A stretch of DNA of 64,000 nucleotides from Ampullaceana balthica (GCA_944989445.1 CALYLW010000054.1:186001-250000); one strand, 5' to 3'; positions 27,001 to 34,963 are shown, numbered from the stretch's first letter. The notes: a model not told the origin generated them from the letters alone. Numbers and translations: made by a program.

Positions 27001-30000
27001 GTTTGTGACCCAGAACAAGAATGGAGCGGCGTAAATTTCGGAGAAACAGATGGATTTGCCAGGGGAGAGAAAGTGTGTGGCGTGCTGAAGTATGACGATT
27101 CGGAACGTGTTGACGAAAAGAGAGACGGGGGAGTGAACTCCCCGGGTCGGATGCCACTGGCTTTAGATGGTGAAGGAGATTTCTCAGGAGTGAAGTAGAA
27201 TTTTTTGCGGTGCCCTGGAGGCAAACTATTGTTGCGGTGCCCTGGAGGCAGACTACTGTTGCGGTGCCCTGGAGGCAGACTACTGTTAGTAAGCCCTGAC
27301 AAACGAGAAGGAGGGGAGGAAACAGGAAAACGAGCCGATGACGACGAAGAGGAAGAGGTGGATACCTTGCGCTGCAGGCCCTGCCTTAGGCTAACTATAC
27401 CGCGGGCCGTTTCTGGAGTGCCTGCGCTGGCCCGGGCAGCAGATCGCTTGGCCAGCAAGCTGTTTCCACCTCGGCCAGTCTGAAATCAAAACGGATGTTT
27501 TCAGGTTCACCCTTAAAAAATGTATCCTGTTTTAAACTTAAACAAACAAAACCAGAACACACGACTGAATGCAACCAGAGAAAGTTTCAATCTCCCGTCA
27601 ATGGAACAGAGCACAGTACTCAACCACTCGCAAACCACATGACCAATGACTTTGACAACCACAGAACCAAAACCACATGACCTTGACAACCACAGAACAT
27701 GACCTATTCATGGAGTAGATCAAACTAATATGTTGCTTCGTTTTCTGAATTATTCTTTATTAGCTTTCAACGAGAAGACTTTAATCGTACAAAGTAAATT
27801 CGCTAGTCCTTTATACCCCTTCAAAAGTACTATCAAAAGAGTATTTATTGTAACTAAACAAGAAAGATCAATGTTAGATAACTAGAATTTACTAACCGAA
27901 ATAAACAGTTTCAAAAGTGGTTATTCGAGTTGGCTTTACAAAAATCAAACAACATTACTTTGTGTTATATTTTTTTAAAACAAAACCATAACATTGAACA
28001 TTGGTAGAATATTTCTTTACATTATCTATGTTCAATGTTATAGGAATGTAATTCAAATGCTTTAGATGAAATGCCAATAAAATTTTTAGTAACAAATATA
28101 AAGATTAACAATTTAAATGTTGGTTCATCTGTTATTGTAAATATTCCGTGTTGTGTAAAAATTCTTAGATTATGTGAGATGTTATGGATTAGAAAGCAAA
28201 CAGAGTTGACTTACAAACGGTTTGTACAGAACCAAACACAACCTAGAGTAGTAACAAACAGGAGCATCACTTCAACCATCACCAAACGCCAACATAAATT
28301 TTAGGATTCATTATAGAGACAAATGATAATTAATGGCACATTTTGAAACCATCTCCATGTGCACTGGCCCTAATGACTTATTTGTAGAAATATACTTCAA
28401 ATGAGTTTATGTTATCTTTACATAAGACAGCATTGCTAACCTATAATGTAGCTGATGTGCCTAGCCCAGTAAAACAGCACATCTGTAACATTTTTTTTAC
28501 TTTCATGTATTTAGTCAAACCCTCATCTAAATGTGTACCTTCCACAAATGATTTCCCTTGTATGTGTTAGAGCTTAAAAGATAATTTTTGCTTAACTCAA
28601 GTCTAAATCACCTTTTAGTAAAGTGTAATGTAATTTTAAATCAAATGTAAACGCCTTTACTTGAGTTTCAGAGTCACTTTGTGCACCACATACCGGGCAT
28701 ATTATGAGAGTTAAAATACCTTAAACAAATACACGGTCACATCTTTTTTTTAAAATTGCTACCTCTGGTTAAAAACATAAACATAATGGGCAAACTGACA
28801 GGAGATGAAATCAATACTCCCCACCCCCCCTTCACTAAATATTAGAATCAGTCCACTTACTGGAGAGGGCGTGGAAACACTTGCGGCCTCGGCCACCTCC
28901 TCGTTGGCCCCACTGCTGACACTGGAGGAATCTGGGGTGCTCTCTCTTTGCTGCTTGCCGCCCTTTCCGGCGGAGGACGTGGATCTTTGACCTTCGTCGC
29001 AGACCTCACGAGAGAAGTTGAAGAAATCTAGATGTGGTGGCAGGACTGAGGAGCCTGTGAAGGTAATTAAGACAGTGACGTGAAAGTGTTACCACGAAGT
29101 TGTATCTGCTGCTGCTGAGAGGAAAACTGAACACAAACCATGCTTAGCTTGAAATGTTGTTTTTGTTTTTTTTTAAATTAATTTTTCTTAAATTCTGGAT
29201 TGTCAATAAGAAAGTATCTTTCAAACAAGTTAATATTGATGATTTTCTTTCCATCTAGCTGAAAAGTTTTATAGATTAAAATAAAATTTTAAAAAAATAA
29301 AAAGGATAGAGTCAGTAAGTAGGCTGTAAATATAACAATAATAAATTTTTTTCCACACACAAAAATAATCTCAGAGGTATTATAAAGTACTAACAAAATT
29401 TCTACATACAATATTAGTTACTTGTATGGTTATTTTATTCAAACTTGACCTCAAAAACATTTGTAACAGCAAAGTGAATTTTGAAATACAATGAGTAATT
29501 GACAATAGATTCTATTGAAACTGAGATAAAACCAAACTATTGGTTTGCAGAAGGCATTCATCCCAACAAATAGAAATGTTTGCCTTTCAAAGATCCCAGT
29601 GAGAAACTACGGGAGATCACAAGTTACCACTCATGCTATTTATTCCGTGTTGAGTTCAATAATTATTTTTATATTGATCTTTGAAAAGCTTACAGTTGCA
29701 TTAAGGTAACAGTTGTGTTCAACTGACAACTGTGTTAAACTTATAGTTGTGTTTAATGTACAAGTTTGTTAAGTATACTTCCTGGGAATGTTAGTCTTTC
29801 TTTTATTACTTCATAAAGCATGCAATGAATTGAAGATAAAATGCACAGCAGTGTATTAAACTATTAATGGGCCCTAATTTGACTAGAACTGCTACCATGA
29901 TAACTATTTTTTATAAAAAACAACTACTCTAGTAAAGCTACTGCCATGCTCTTTCTATTTCAAAAGCCTTTATTTATCAAATATAATACAATAGTTGCAT

Positions 30001-33000
30001 TTTTCAACCTAAGCCTAATGAAAAACTTTCTTTATTTCATCAACAGTTTCAAAAGTGCCCTTTGCTAACTAGTATTGGTTTCTTACATCAGAGACATAGC
30101 TTAGTGCAGGGTGTCAAAACAGAAAGTGAATGTTCTTAGTCCAGAGAACTGTGGAACAAAGTGTTAGGTAAGAGAAATACAACAAAGTTATAACAATTCT
30201 ACTTACCGGTGCCTCGTTAAGAAATAAAATCTAGGAACATTTGAATTTTTTTTTAAAATCTGAGCCTAATGGCAGAGAAAATCTGCTAGAATTGGATTTC
30301 CAGATTAGCCCCCTTTAACAAGGCCACTTTGATAGAAGAAGTAAAACGCAATTTGTCTTGATAAGATAGTCATATCCTTTTCTATTTATAAATATTTACA
30401 ATTTAACTAACCAAAGAAAAAATTGCTATAATTACATTTGTTTAAAATCACTACTGGTGATATACATGAAAGAAAATAACACAAACTGAAAAAAATTAGA
30501 GTGCAGTTCTTTAAAATTATCAAATGGACTATTGATTACCTCTTATGAACTCTCTTAAATTGAAATCTTAAAAAAAATTATTAAAGAAAAGAATTTTTCT
30601 TTTTAATGATGGAGTTTCATTCAGTATTAATTAATTTTGTTTTTGCCAACCTTTGAATTGAAACTATAAAGATATATTTTTACGAAAGACTGATAGATGG
30701 GGAAATAGAAATTTAGAATGCCTGTTCTAAAAACCATTCTTAAGATGATCCTCAGTTTATTTGAAAAAATGGTGTTATTAGTGACAAACACAGTTATTAC
30801 TGCATTTTAAATTTGAAAACAAAAATGTAAGATTTGCTTTTGAAAGTGTGCTCTCTGGTTTTTCTAATAAGAATAAGAAAATTAAGTAACGACTGCTACC
30901 AGAGACATTTTTTATAACTTGATTATACTTCAAATTATCTAATAAGTAATGATAAAATGACTGCCAATAGCCAAATTGTTCTTCCTTGAATTTTTTAACA
31001 AATAGTCTAATATTATATGACTGGTAGGCTACTAGACAAATGACTGCAACAAAATAAATGAATTATACAGAACTTTTTTTTTAAAGTACTCTAAATCTTT
31101 GATGAAATACATTAACTGCTTCTGACACCAGTTAGCATGCACTACAAAATAACCCCAACATGGTGTTAACAGTCAGCTCTAACAACCAAACATAACATGC
31201 AAGTAGGTCACAACACCAAATGTAACCTCTTAGACACAAGAAGGTGAGGAAATCTTCTGTCTTGGGGATCCGAAATGACATCAGTTTGGCTGGTGGGGTA
31301 GCTGACTTGATGGGCGTACAGCTTGGAGTTCCAGGGAGGGAACAGCCCTGGGCAAATTTTCGCTGGGCATGGATTTTCCTGTCGAAATAACTAACAATGT
31401 CTACCAGTATTAACGTGTGATCATGAAATATACATTAAACAGATAGATTAAGACAGTTTCTTGAGTAGGAAAATGATATTTAAAGAGATTCAGTAGAAAA
31501 GAATTTTTTAAAAAAGGTCTTCATAATGAAAAGTAATGAAGAATGATGATACCCATACGGGTTACTCACTCATGCATTTACAATACCACTTTCATGTGCT
31601 TTGTCTTATTTAGTTTTATTTCCATTTACTTTGGTGTCCAGATCACAAACTTTGTATATATAGAGTTTTAGCTTATTTTAATCCTAATGGCAATTATTTT
31701 AAAAAATACTTTAATCAAAAAAGTTTCTTAAAAATTACTTTGGTCATTTAGTTTTTTTTATTATTTGCAACATCTCATTGATTTTTTTAAAAATTAGTTT
31801 AATTTTTTCACAGGTTGAATAACAAAGAAGCATTCACAGGTAAATCAATAACAATTAAAATGATCTTAAGTCCCCTACCTTTTAGATCCATTGGCTGAGC
31901 TGGTGGAGGATCGTACAGAGTCCTGACTGCTGTCATCATTGTTATTGTTAGACGACAATGTTGGGGTGAATGTGCGTGAAGTGAAGGATAGAGCACTTTT
32001 AGCCTTTTTAGCTCTTGATACTGTTTAATATTTTTTAAAAAAGGTTTGACGCTATTTAAAGTAAAGATGCATAATACATTACATTTAAATATAAAACTAT
32101 GTTGCAACAGTCGATCAAAGGAGGACAATCAAAATATGTTTATTATAGCTCACAAATAAAGAATCTTTATAAACAATTGATTATACATAACTGTTAAATA
32201 CATGATAAATATCAAAGTAAAATTGATATACTTTAATAGAAAATTGTGATGTATAATAGTTTGCCTAAATTAACTTGAAACCCAAGCTAAACATATTTCA
32301 AAATTAGTATAAAAAAAATATTTTTAAAAAAATGAATTTAGATAGATATTTACATATTTAATTATCATTTTCAAAAAAATCTCAGAGCGTTACAAGCCAT
32401 TGTCAAAGATGTTTACTTTTAAAATCCACCCACTTACCCAAGGCACTACTGCTTGGCCTCAAATGATGTTTAGGAGATGAAACCCCAGTGCGTAATGAAC
32501 GCCTCTGTCCTAGTAATCTTTTATTTGGCCTAAAACTACTGCTGGAAGTTCGTGAGTTTGTGCCTATACTACTTTGGCTGCTGATAATACTACTTTTGCT
32601 GCTGCTCATTTGTCCACCACCACCATTGCTGGTACTACTGCTGCTGCTGTCATTGCCTAAAGCACCAGGAAATGATCTGTTTCTGCGATTTTCTTGAAGA
32701 GAAGCATAGAGAGCTTTGTTAAGCTCTTGCTCTTCCTGTCGTGATAGGCCTACTGTGTCATCCTGTGGAAAAAATTCAGCATATTTTTTAGTCTTTCTTC
32801 TATTTTTGTAAAAATGACAAGATGCAATTGTAAATAACTTGATTCATTTTCTGAAACTCCATGCTCTTAGCTTTGCTCAAACTTGCATTGTTATTTTTCA
32901 AGATATCTATGAGCTTAACATTTGAACACCATAATATGTGACATGATAAATTATTAATTAAAAAATCATGACTTTAGAAATAGCTAAACACAATTCAACG

Positions 33001-33225
33001 CCAGTACTTTTAATTTAAGCCAAAGGCTTATTCACAGTAAAAATGAAACAAAATTTATGTTTGATCTTAGAGCTAAGGAATTTAATTGCATACCAAAATC
33101 TTAGACTGAACAACACGGCGAGGCCTCTTTCCAACAGTGGATTCTGCATTACGTAGACTGCGTTTGGTCACAGAAAGAGAATTCCGGCGCCCCATCATAG
33201 GACATGTAGAGCATTAAGCAAGCAT
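1..33225 (-). CDS. JARID2: JARID2 orthologue, gene-level entry (3' end beyond window)
   Basis: Known role: JARID2 is a nuclear, non-catalytic subunit of PRC2 that targets and stimulates H3K27 methylation. Seen: 20 canonical exons (33225-33094 down to 53-1) with acceptor and donor sequences and phases that agree at every junction, giving 3,999 coding bases through the exon ending at 546 plus 53 more. Order of domains by residue: UIM 45-59, PRC2-methylated-lysine motif around K198, basic region 503-803, JmjN about 833-859, ARID about 870-985, JmjC about 1075-1225, C5HC2 finger from about 1318. The human protein is about 1,246 residues, so this one is slightly longer. ATG at 33198 is chosen because it follows an acceptor and the next residues align with the human N-terminus. 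About 60 C-terminal residues should lie off the window. An alternative long exon is described separately. Confidence 0.95.
54..545 (-). other. JARID2 intron 19
   Basis: 492-base intron with a short (CA)n tract at 408-424. No other feature is seen. Confidence 0.8.
546..717 (-). CDS. JARID2: JARID2 exon 19: start of C5HC2 zinc finger
   Basis: Encodes residues 1276-1333. [14 protein letters not shown] aligns with human [26 protein letters not shown] matches the first zinc-finger knuckle (human CQICQHLCYLSM). Acceptor CCACAG at 718, donor ATG|GTAAGC. Confidence 0.95.
776..916 (-). mobile_element. tRNA-derived SINE head, 3'-truncated
   Basis: Reading the minus strand from 916, a tRNA-like A box (GTGGTCGAGCGGCAGCG) and B box (GGTTCGAATCC) are followed by a conserved non-tRNA body. 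The same sequence recurs at 50440 and 59440-59716. This copy stops about 140 bases in. Confidence 0.75.
924..1001 (+). repeat. 26-bp tandem repeat, 3 copies
   Basis: Three nearly identical copies of a 26-bp unit containing GATCAGTAGCAGGTG, directly beside the SINE fragment within JARID2 intron 18. Confidence 0.85.
1074..1198 (-). CDS. JARID2: JARID2 exon 18: helical region after JmjC
   Basis: Encodes residues 1235-1276. [16 protein letters not shown] keeps the FSM and Leu spacing of human KPFSMEKLLYQIAQAE, with no gap relative to the previous exon. The donor GT|GTAAGT is chosen over the TTG|GTGTAA four bases away because only it gives the phase needed by the next exon. Confidence 0.88.
1480..1900 (-). 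mobile_element. Diverged copy of the ATAAATCC-terminated element family
   Basis: Shares AAATTTCAGATCGATCGAATG-like core sequence with the copies at 3592-4050 and 44766-45250, and near 1800-1850 the arm AGTTTTTGACTATAAATCCC. Boundaries are blurred, probably by nested events. Confidence 0.45.
1960..2173 (+). mobile_element. tRNA-derived SINE with 12-bp target-site duplication
   Basis: Begins with a tRNA-like head (GCGGTGGTCTAGCGGTA) and ends in a T-rich tail. The flanks AATCAATCAATT at 1948-1959 and 2174-2185 are identical, a typical LINE-mediated target-site duplication. The body differs from the SINE at 776-916, so it is a second family. Confidence 0.85.
2371..2574. mobile_element. hAT-type MITE with perfect 8-bp TSD
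   Basis: Left end CAGGGGTGGCCAGA and inverted right end CAATGGTGGACAAA. Flanked by ATCTAGAC at 2363-2370 and 2575-2582. The 204-bp length, the CAGGGG terminus and the 8-bp duplication are hAT features. Confidence 0.85.
3146..3562. mobile_element. Element with ATAAATCCCTTATAT / ATATAAGGGATTTA ends
   Basis: Starts with GTAAAAACAAAG then TGACTATAAATCCCTTATAT and ends with GTTAATATAAGGGATTTAA, so the ends contain a roughly 13-bp inverted repeat. The core TTTAATTACGGTA...GAAATTTTGATACAATGC is shared with 58600-59155. Non-coding. Confidence 0.7.
3575..4050. mobile_element. Second subfamily of the ATAAATCC element
   Basis: Ends ATAAATCCTTTATG and TTAATATAAAGGATTTA. Its left half contains four spaced copies of an AATATAATRCGCACC-like motif. 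The same arrangement occurs inverted at 44766-45250; 57930-58195 is an internally deleted copy. Adjacent head-to-tail to the copy at 3146-3562. Confidence 0.7.
4342..4527 (-). CDS. JARID2: JARID2 exon 17: JmjC C-terminal part
   Basis: Encodes residues 1173-1234. [19 protein letters not shown] and [10 protein letters not shown] align with human QFVVCFPGSFVSKVCCGYS and VSETVHFATT. The third metal-binding His of active JmjC enzymes is absent here too. Acceptor ATTAG, donor CAG|GTCGGT, phase 0. Confidence 0.96.
5063..5171 (-). CDS. JARID2: JARID2 exon 16: JmjC
   Basis: Encodes residues 1136-1172, beginning [12 protein letters not shown] (human WYCIPAEEENKL). Acceptor TTACAG, donor ATG|GTAAGC, phases 2 to 0. 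Confidence 0.94.
5742..5927 (-). CDS. JARID2: JARID2 exon 15: JmjC core without metal ligands
   Basis: Encodes residues 1074-1136. [19 protein letters not shown] contains the segment where active KDM5 enzymes have CWHIED. Here the Fe-binding His and Glu are Ser1116 and Asp1118, the same replacements as vertebrate JARID2 (CWSRD). The protein is therefore expected to lack demethylase activity. Acceptor TCTCAG, donor TG|GTCAGT. Confidence 0.97.
6024..6200. mobile_element. Short MITE with 16-bp terminal inverted repeats
   Basis: CAATGTTCCCTTTAAG at the left and, inverted, CAATGTTCCCTCTAAG at the right (15 of 16 match). Flanks GTCTTTAC and ATGTTTAC are an imperfect 8-bp duplication, suggesting hAT. 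Sits in JARID2 intron 14. Confidence 0.85.
6272..6390 (-). CDS. JARID2: JARID2 exon 14: JmjC N-terminal part
   Basis: Encodes residues 1035-1074: [18 protein letters not shown] aligns with human [30 protein letters not shown] matches VDTNTHGSGFPV. Acceptor AACAG, donor AG|GTTAGT, ending in phase 2. Confidence 0.95.
6847..6939 (-). CDS. JARID2: JARID2 exon 13: linker to JmjC
   Basis: Encodes residues 1004-1034: [19 protein letters not shown] aligns with human GRSVSLTTFYRTARNIMSM. Acceptor TTCAG, donor GAG|GTAAAT, phase 0. Confidence 0.95.
7327..7476 (-). CDS. JARID2: JARID2 exon 12: ARID end and linker
   Basis: Encodes residues 954-1003: [16 protein letters not shown] and [13 protein letters not shown] align with human QDRLAKLQEAYCQYLLSY and LSPEEHRRLEKEV. 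Acceptor TGCAG, donor AAA|GTAAGA, phase 0. Confidence 0.95.
7983..8108 (-). CDS. JARID2: JARID2 exon 11: ARID core
   Basis: Encodes residues 912-953: [17 protein letters not shown] and [12 protein letters not shown] are the ARID helix-turn-helix core (human IGGCELDLACFFRLINE, KWNKLADMLRIP). ARID domains bind AT-rich DNA. Acceptor TTCCAG, donor CAG|GTTTGT, phase 0 at both ends. Confidence 0.96.
8799..8880 (-). CDS. JARID2: JARID2 exon 10: ARID
   Basis: Encodes residues 884-911, beginning RWGPNVQ as in human RRWGPNVQ. Acceptor TAATAG, donor CAG|GTAATT, phases 2 to 0. Confidence 0.93.
9007..9080 (-). CDS. JARID2: JARID2 exon 9: JmjN-ARID junction
   Basis: Encodes residues 860-884, including [15 protein letters not shown], which aligns with human MRFVTQIQHIHKLGR at the start of the ARID module. 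Acceptor CATAG, donor AAAG|GTAAAA, ending in phase 2. Confidence 0.93.
9401..9570 (-). CDS. JARID2: JARID2 exon 8: JmjN domain
   Basis: Encodes residues 803-859. [11 protein letters not shown] and [13 protein letters not shown] are the JmjN signature and align closely with the human FHDPLIYIESV and FGMCRVIPPPDWR. Acceptor TTTCAG, donor AAG|GTGTGT, phases 1 to 0. Confidence 0.96.
10011..10911 (-). CDS. JARID2: JARID2 exon 7: basic nuclear region
   Basis: Encodes residues 503-803. Dense Lys/Arg clusters ([31 protein letters not shown]) suggest nuclear localisation and nucleic-acid binding, matching in character the basic linker before JmjN in vertebrate JARID2. Acceptor TTTTCCAG, donor AAAG|GTACAG, phases 0 to 1. 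Confidence 0.9.
10912..14624 (-). other. JARID2 intron 6, proximal part
   Basis: AT-rich sequence with short homopolymers. No coding signal, named repeat or conserved motif recognised. Confidence 0.6.
14625..15203. mobile_element. MITE with TACCGTATATACTCG ends
   Basis: Left end TACCGTACATACTCGTTC and inverted right end TACCGTATATACTCGTTC match at 17 of 18 positions. Inside both ends lie ATAAGCCGACCC blocks in the same orientation. About 580 bp, no ORF. Superfamily not determined. Confidence 0.75.
15734..16712 (+). repeat. 74/75-bp minisatellite, about 13 copies
   Basis: Tandem units beginning CTTTCCCACCTCCCC and containing GGATGAGTTCACTCTAC. Unit length alternates between 75 and 74 depending on AAA or AA before CTTTCCC. 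Copies are almost identical, so expansion is recent. Open frames through it are incidental. Confidence 0.95.
16814..17097 (+). repeat. 55-bp minisatellite, 5 copies
   Basis: Near-perfect units with GAGGAGGGTATCC, then the small hairpin GAGCC-TAAC-GGCTC, then AGAATGAACATTCAC, which itself contains GAATG/CATTC. It starts about 100 bp after the 75-bp array and has an unrelated unit. Confidence 0.93.
17098..18310 (+). repeat. Diverged direct duplication of about 220 bp
   Basis: 17100-17337 and 18065-18300 share a long series of matching blocks, for example GAAGACC, TTTCTACAAC, ACAGCCATTTATGT and AATGTT, in the same order. An old intronic duplication or two copies of an unrecognised dispersed repeat. 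Confidence 0.6.
18311..20108 (-). other. JARID2 intron 6, featureless stretch
   Basis: AT-rich sequence between the duplication and the poly(A) signal of the long exon. Nothing further recognised. Confidence 0.55.
20109..20114 (-). terminator. Candidate poly(A) signal for the long JARID2 exon
   Basis: AATAAA on the minus strand about 44 bases past the stop codon at 20156. It fits a terminal exon. In AT-rich sequence the hexamer is common, so the support is moderate. Confidence 0.4.
20156..26891 (-). CDS. Read-through extension of JARID2 exon 6 (alternative C-terminus)
   Basis: The frame of exon 6 stays open past the 26892 donor to 22305. After a run of seven A bases near 22322-22328 (minus-strand ATG then A7), the adjacent frame is open to TAA at 20156-20158. 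With six A bases the whole 27479-20156 block would be one frame of 2,440 codons. AATAAA follows the stop by about 44 bases. Visible features: four 33-residue tandem repeats (about 25088-25486), Cys-rich stretches near 26270-26440 and 23650-23755, hydrophobic-acidic motifs VIVVEDLSD and VVIVEDVKE resembling SUMO-interacting motifs, and a predicted short helix rich in Leu/Glu near the end. I recognise no known domain. It could be an alternative terminal exon of JARID2, part of a giant JARID2 spliced from a downstream donor such as TGT|GTAATT near 22145, or a separate intronless gene. Confidence 0.65.
26892..27479 (-). CDS. JARID2: JARID2 exon 6, canonical part
   Basis: Encodes residues 307-502, Ser/Pro-rich, with three tandem copies of a ten-residue unit around SLPPGHR (bases about 27205-27292). 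The acceptor is TTTTCAG at 27480. An internal donor, AAG|GTAATA, lies at 26892/26891 in phase 0. The exon at 10911 begins in phase 0 with AGA TCC, so splicing here restores the full JmjC protein. The frame does not stop at this donor but continues in the extension below. Confidence 0.8.
27480..28860 (-). other. JARID2 intron 5
   Basis: About 1.4 kb, AT-rich, with no element recognised. Confidence 0.65.
28861..29054 (-). CDS. JARID2: JARID2 exon 5
   Basis: Encodes residues 242-306. [13 protein letters not shown] aligns with the human SPALPNSMVYF segment right after LRG. The remainder is acidic/Ser-rich. Acceptor TTCACAG, donor CCA|GTAAGTG, phases 1 to 0. Confidence 0.9.
29055..31226 (-). other. 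JARID2 intron 4
   Basis: About 2.2 kb of AT-rich sequence with homopolymer runs. No repeat family or exon-like signal is seen. Confidence 0.65.
31227..31378 (-). CDS. JARID2: JARID2 exon 4: PRC2-methylated lysine motif
   Basis: Encodes residues 191-241. It contains HAQRKFAQG followed by a Pro/Ser/Thr stretch and [14 protein letters not shown]. Both blocks match vertebrate JARID2, where the Lys of AQRKFAQS (K116 in human) is methylated by PRC2 and read by EED. The equivalent here is K198. Acceptor GACAG, donor AAGAG|GTTACA (a weak but GT donor), ending in phase 1. The next exon supplies the rest of the Gly codon, as the human LRG|S alignment requires. Confidence 0.93.
31879..32020 (-). CDS. 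JARID2: JARID2 exon 3
   Basis: Encodes residues 144-190: a basic RAKKAK stretch, then Ser/Thr- and Asn-rich sequence. Acceptor AAACAG, donor AAAAG|GTAGGG, phases 1 to 2 consistent with its neighbours. Low complexity, so it is supported mainly by splice signals and frame. Confidence 0.85.
32438..32762 (-). CDS. JARID2: JARID2 exon 2: ubiquitin-interacting motif and Ser-rich linker
   Basis: Encodes residues 36-144. [15 protein letters not shown] (45-59) fits the UIM consensus (acidic, hydrophobic, Ala, Ser, Glu) and sits where vertebrate JARID2 has its UIM, which binds H2AK119ub. The rest is Ser/Asn/Gly-rich with short homopolymers of Ser and Gly. Acceptor CCACAG, donor G|GTAAGTG, phases 0 to 1. 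Confidence 0.9.
33094..33225 (-). CDS. JARID2: JARID2 exon 1 (first coding exon, with 5' UTR)
   Basis: An acceptor (TTTCAG) precedes base 33225. The exon carries 27 bases of 5' UTR with a three-codon upstream ORF (ATG CTT GCT TAA), then tandem ATG ATG at 33198 and 33195. It encodes residues 1-35, rich in Arg and Lys, ending in [12 protein letters not shown], which aligns with the RPKRNIIQKK segment of vertebrate JARID2. Donor TTG|GTATGC, phase 0. At least one untranslated exon must lie upstream. Confidence 0.88.
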
Positions 33226-33492
33226 CTGAAATTGATCAATTACGATGAGGGAAAAAACATTATAGTTAAGGTAAATCATTTTGGAAGAGCAAAAAGTTAC
33301 TAATATTACTATGTCTAACCTTAGCAAATACCTTCACCACTACTATAATATTTTTTTTCTATTGAAAAAAAAAGTATTATAATTAATCTATTAATATACA
33401 AAGTGACTGATACGGGTCAGATGAGCTTCTTATGTCAGGGCTTATTTCATCAGCGCAAGCACACTTATTTTTATTGCAAATTCTTATATATA

Positions 33493-33960
33493 CTAGTGTA
33501 TTACCCGTAAAAAATGACGGAAGTTTTCAGCTGAAATCTATTTATTTAGAAAAAATGCACTTTTTTTAGGGCGCCTAAGGTGCCGACCTTTTTCAAAAGC
33601 CCAACTAACTTGTCCTTGTTTGATAAATACAAAATATTAAACTTTCTGAAATGCACACAAAGTATTTTATAATAGGGGTTGTAGGGCGCCTATGGCGCCC
33701 CCTTTGTTTTTTTATTTTATAATTAACCATCATCAAATCCTCTTTTTACATTGTTCCCTTTTCCAAAATTAAAATATGAGCTAAAACAATGACATCATAT
33801 AATATTTTTTTACAGCGCATCTTTAATTTGCACACCTTTGGATGCATTGGTGCAGTAATTTGGTGCACTGCTTTCTAAAATTAGTATAGCGTTACATCCG
33901 CACATACATACATACAGACAACGGGAATTATGTATATTGATATATCAAGACATCTGGTTT
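33493..33960 (-). mobile_element. Helitron-like non-autonomous unit
   Basis: On the minus strand it contains GGCGCCATAGGCGCC-type palindromes and the block GGACAAGTTAGTTGGGC and ends TACGGGTAATACACTAG followed by T. Terminal CTAG|T fits a Helitron 3' end. The inverted relative at 47815-48200 shares most of the body. The 5' boundary is uncertain. Confidence 0.55.
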
Positions 33961-34071
33961 AGTTGATAGACTCAAAAGTCATTTGTTCAGTGTAGATTGA
34001 ACTGCATCAAGCATTACTCTCAGCTCTCTTACTTTTTCTTATTAATTCAACTCTCTTCATTTGTCTAAGCC

Positions 34072-34263
34072 ATTGGTTCCCAACCCTTTTTGGATGGCGA
34101 CCCCTTTTTATAAAAGACATGTGGCCCGCGACCCCCATGAAATTTAAACAAGTCATTTTCCATAAAGTTTTTACAAAATAGAGCAAATTTGCATTATAGT
34201 GAATATTTTGAGTCGACTATTGGCGACCCCCAGAAAACCCTTCGCAACCCCCAAAACCGCTGG
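34072..34263. mobile_element. hAT-type MITE, GGTTCCCAACC family
   Basis: Begins ATTGGTTCCCAACCC and carries repeated GGCGACCCC blocks near both ends. Flanks TCTAAGCC and TCCAAGCC agree at 7 of 8 positions. Confidence 0.6.
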
Positions 34264-34364
34264 TCCAAGCCCTCTGTCTTTTCTGCTAAATTAAGCAAAT
34301 AGTGCTCAGTTAGCACTATCAAAATCATTATGTTTTACACTCCATGAGCATTTGGTATGCCAGT

Positions 34365-34955
34365 CAGGGGCGGATTAAGACTGCACGGGGCCCCTGGCTG
34401 CAATTCAACTGGGGCCCTATCCAGATAGCGTCCCTGTAAAATGATTGCTAGCAGCTAATATAAGACTGTAACTTGTAACTAGATAGTCCATTGGTTCCTT
34501 GTTCATAATGTGTCTGTACTCCGGATCGGATTCATAAAAAAACCGAACACAAAGAAATAACTGTTTGCCTGGAAACTAAAATTGAGTGTAAAAAGATAAT
34601 TTTAAAAAAATAAAGACAAACGAAAAAAACCAAACAAATAGCCCCGGCCGGGAATCGAACCCGCTACCGCTTGCGCCACAAGACAACACATTACCTCAAG
34701 ACCACACGATCCTTATGTTCGAACAAAATTTAAAAGATATAAATAGTATTTATTAATCTGTTCTCTTATTGAGCCAATCAGATCAAGTTTTTCGATACTG
34801 AGGCTAGCGGGTCCGAATACGATTTTATTAATTTATTATATTTTTAGGGATTCATGCAAACATTTGTCCACCTTTATTATAAATTATACTAAATTTGGGG
34901 GCCCTAAATCATTGGGGGCCCTTGGCTTTAGCCCGTTCAGCTTAATCCGCCATAG
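34365..34955. mobile_element. hAT-type MITE, CAGGGGCGGATTAAG family
   Basis: Left terminus CAGGGGCGGATTAAG; right terminus inverted CTATGGCGGATTAAG. Flanks ATGCCAGT (34357-34364) and ATGTCAGT (34956-34963) form an 8-bp duplication with one mismatch. Internal tRNA-like sequence at about 34643-34685 (minus strand, B box GGTTCGATTCC) may be a nested SINE remnant. Confidence 0.75.
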
Positions 34956-34963
34956 ATGTCAGT

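Noticed and set aside
34643..34685. tRNA-like GGTTCGATTCC sequence
   Set aside because: Too short and embedded in a hAT MITE; a SINE remnant is more likely than a tRNA gene.
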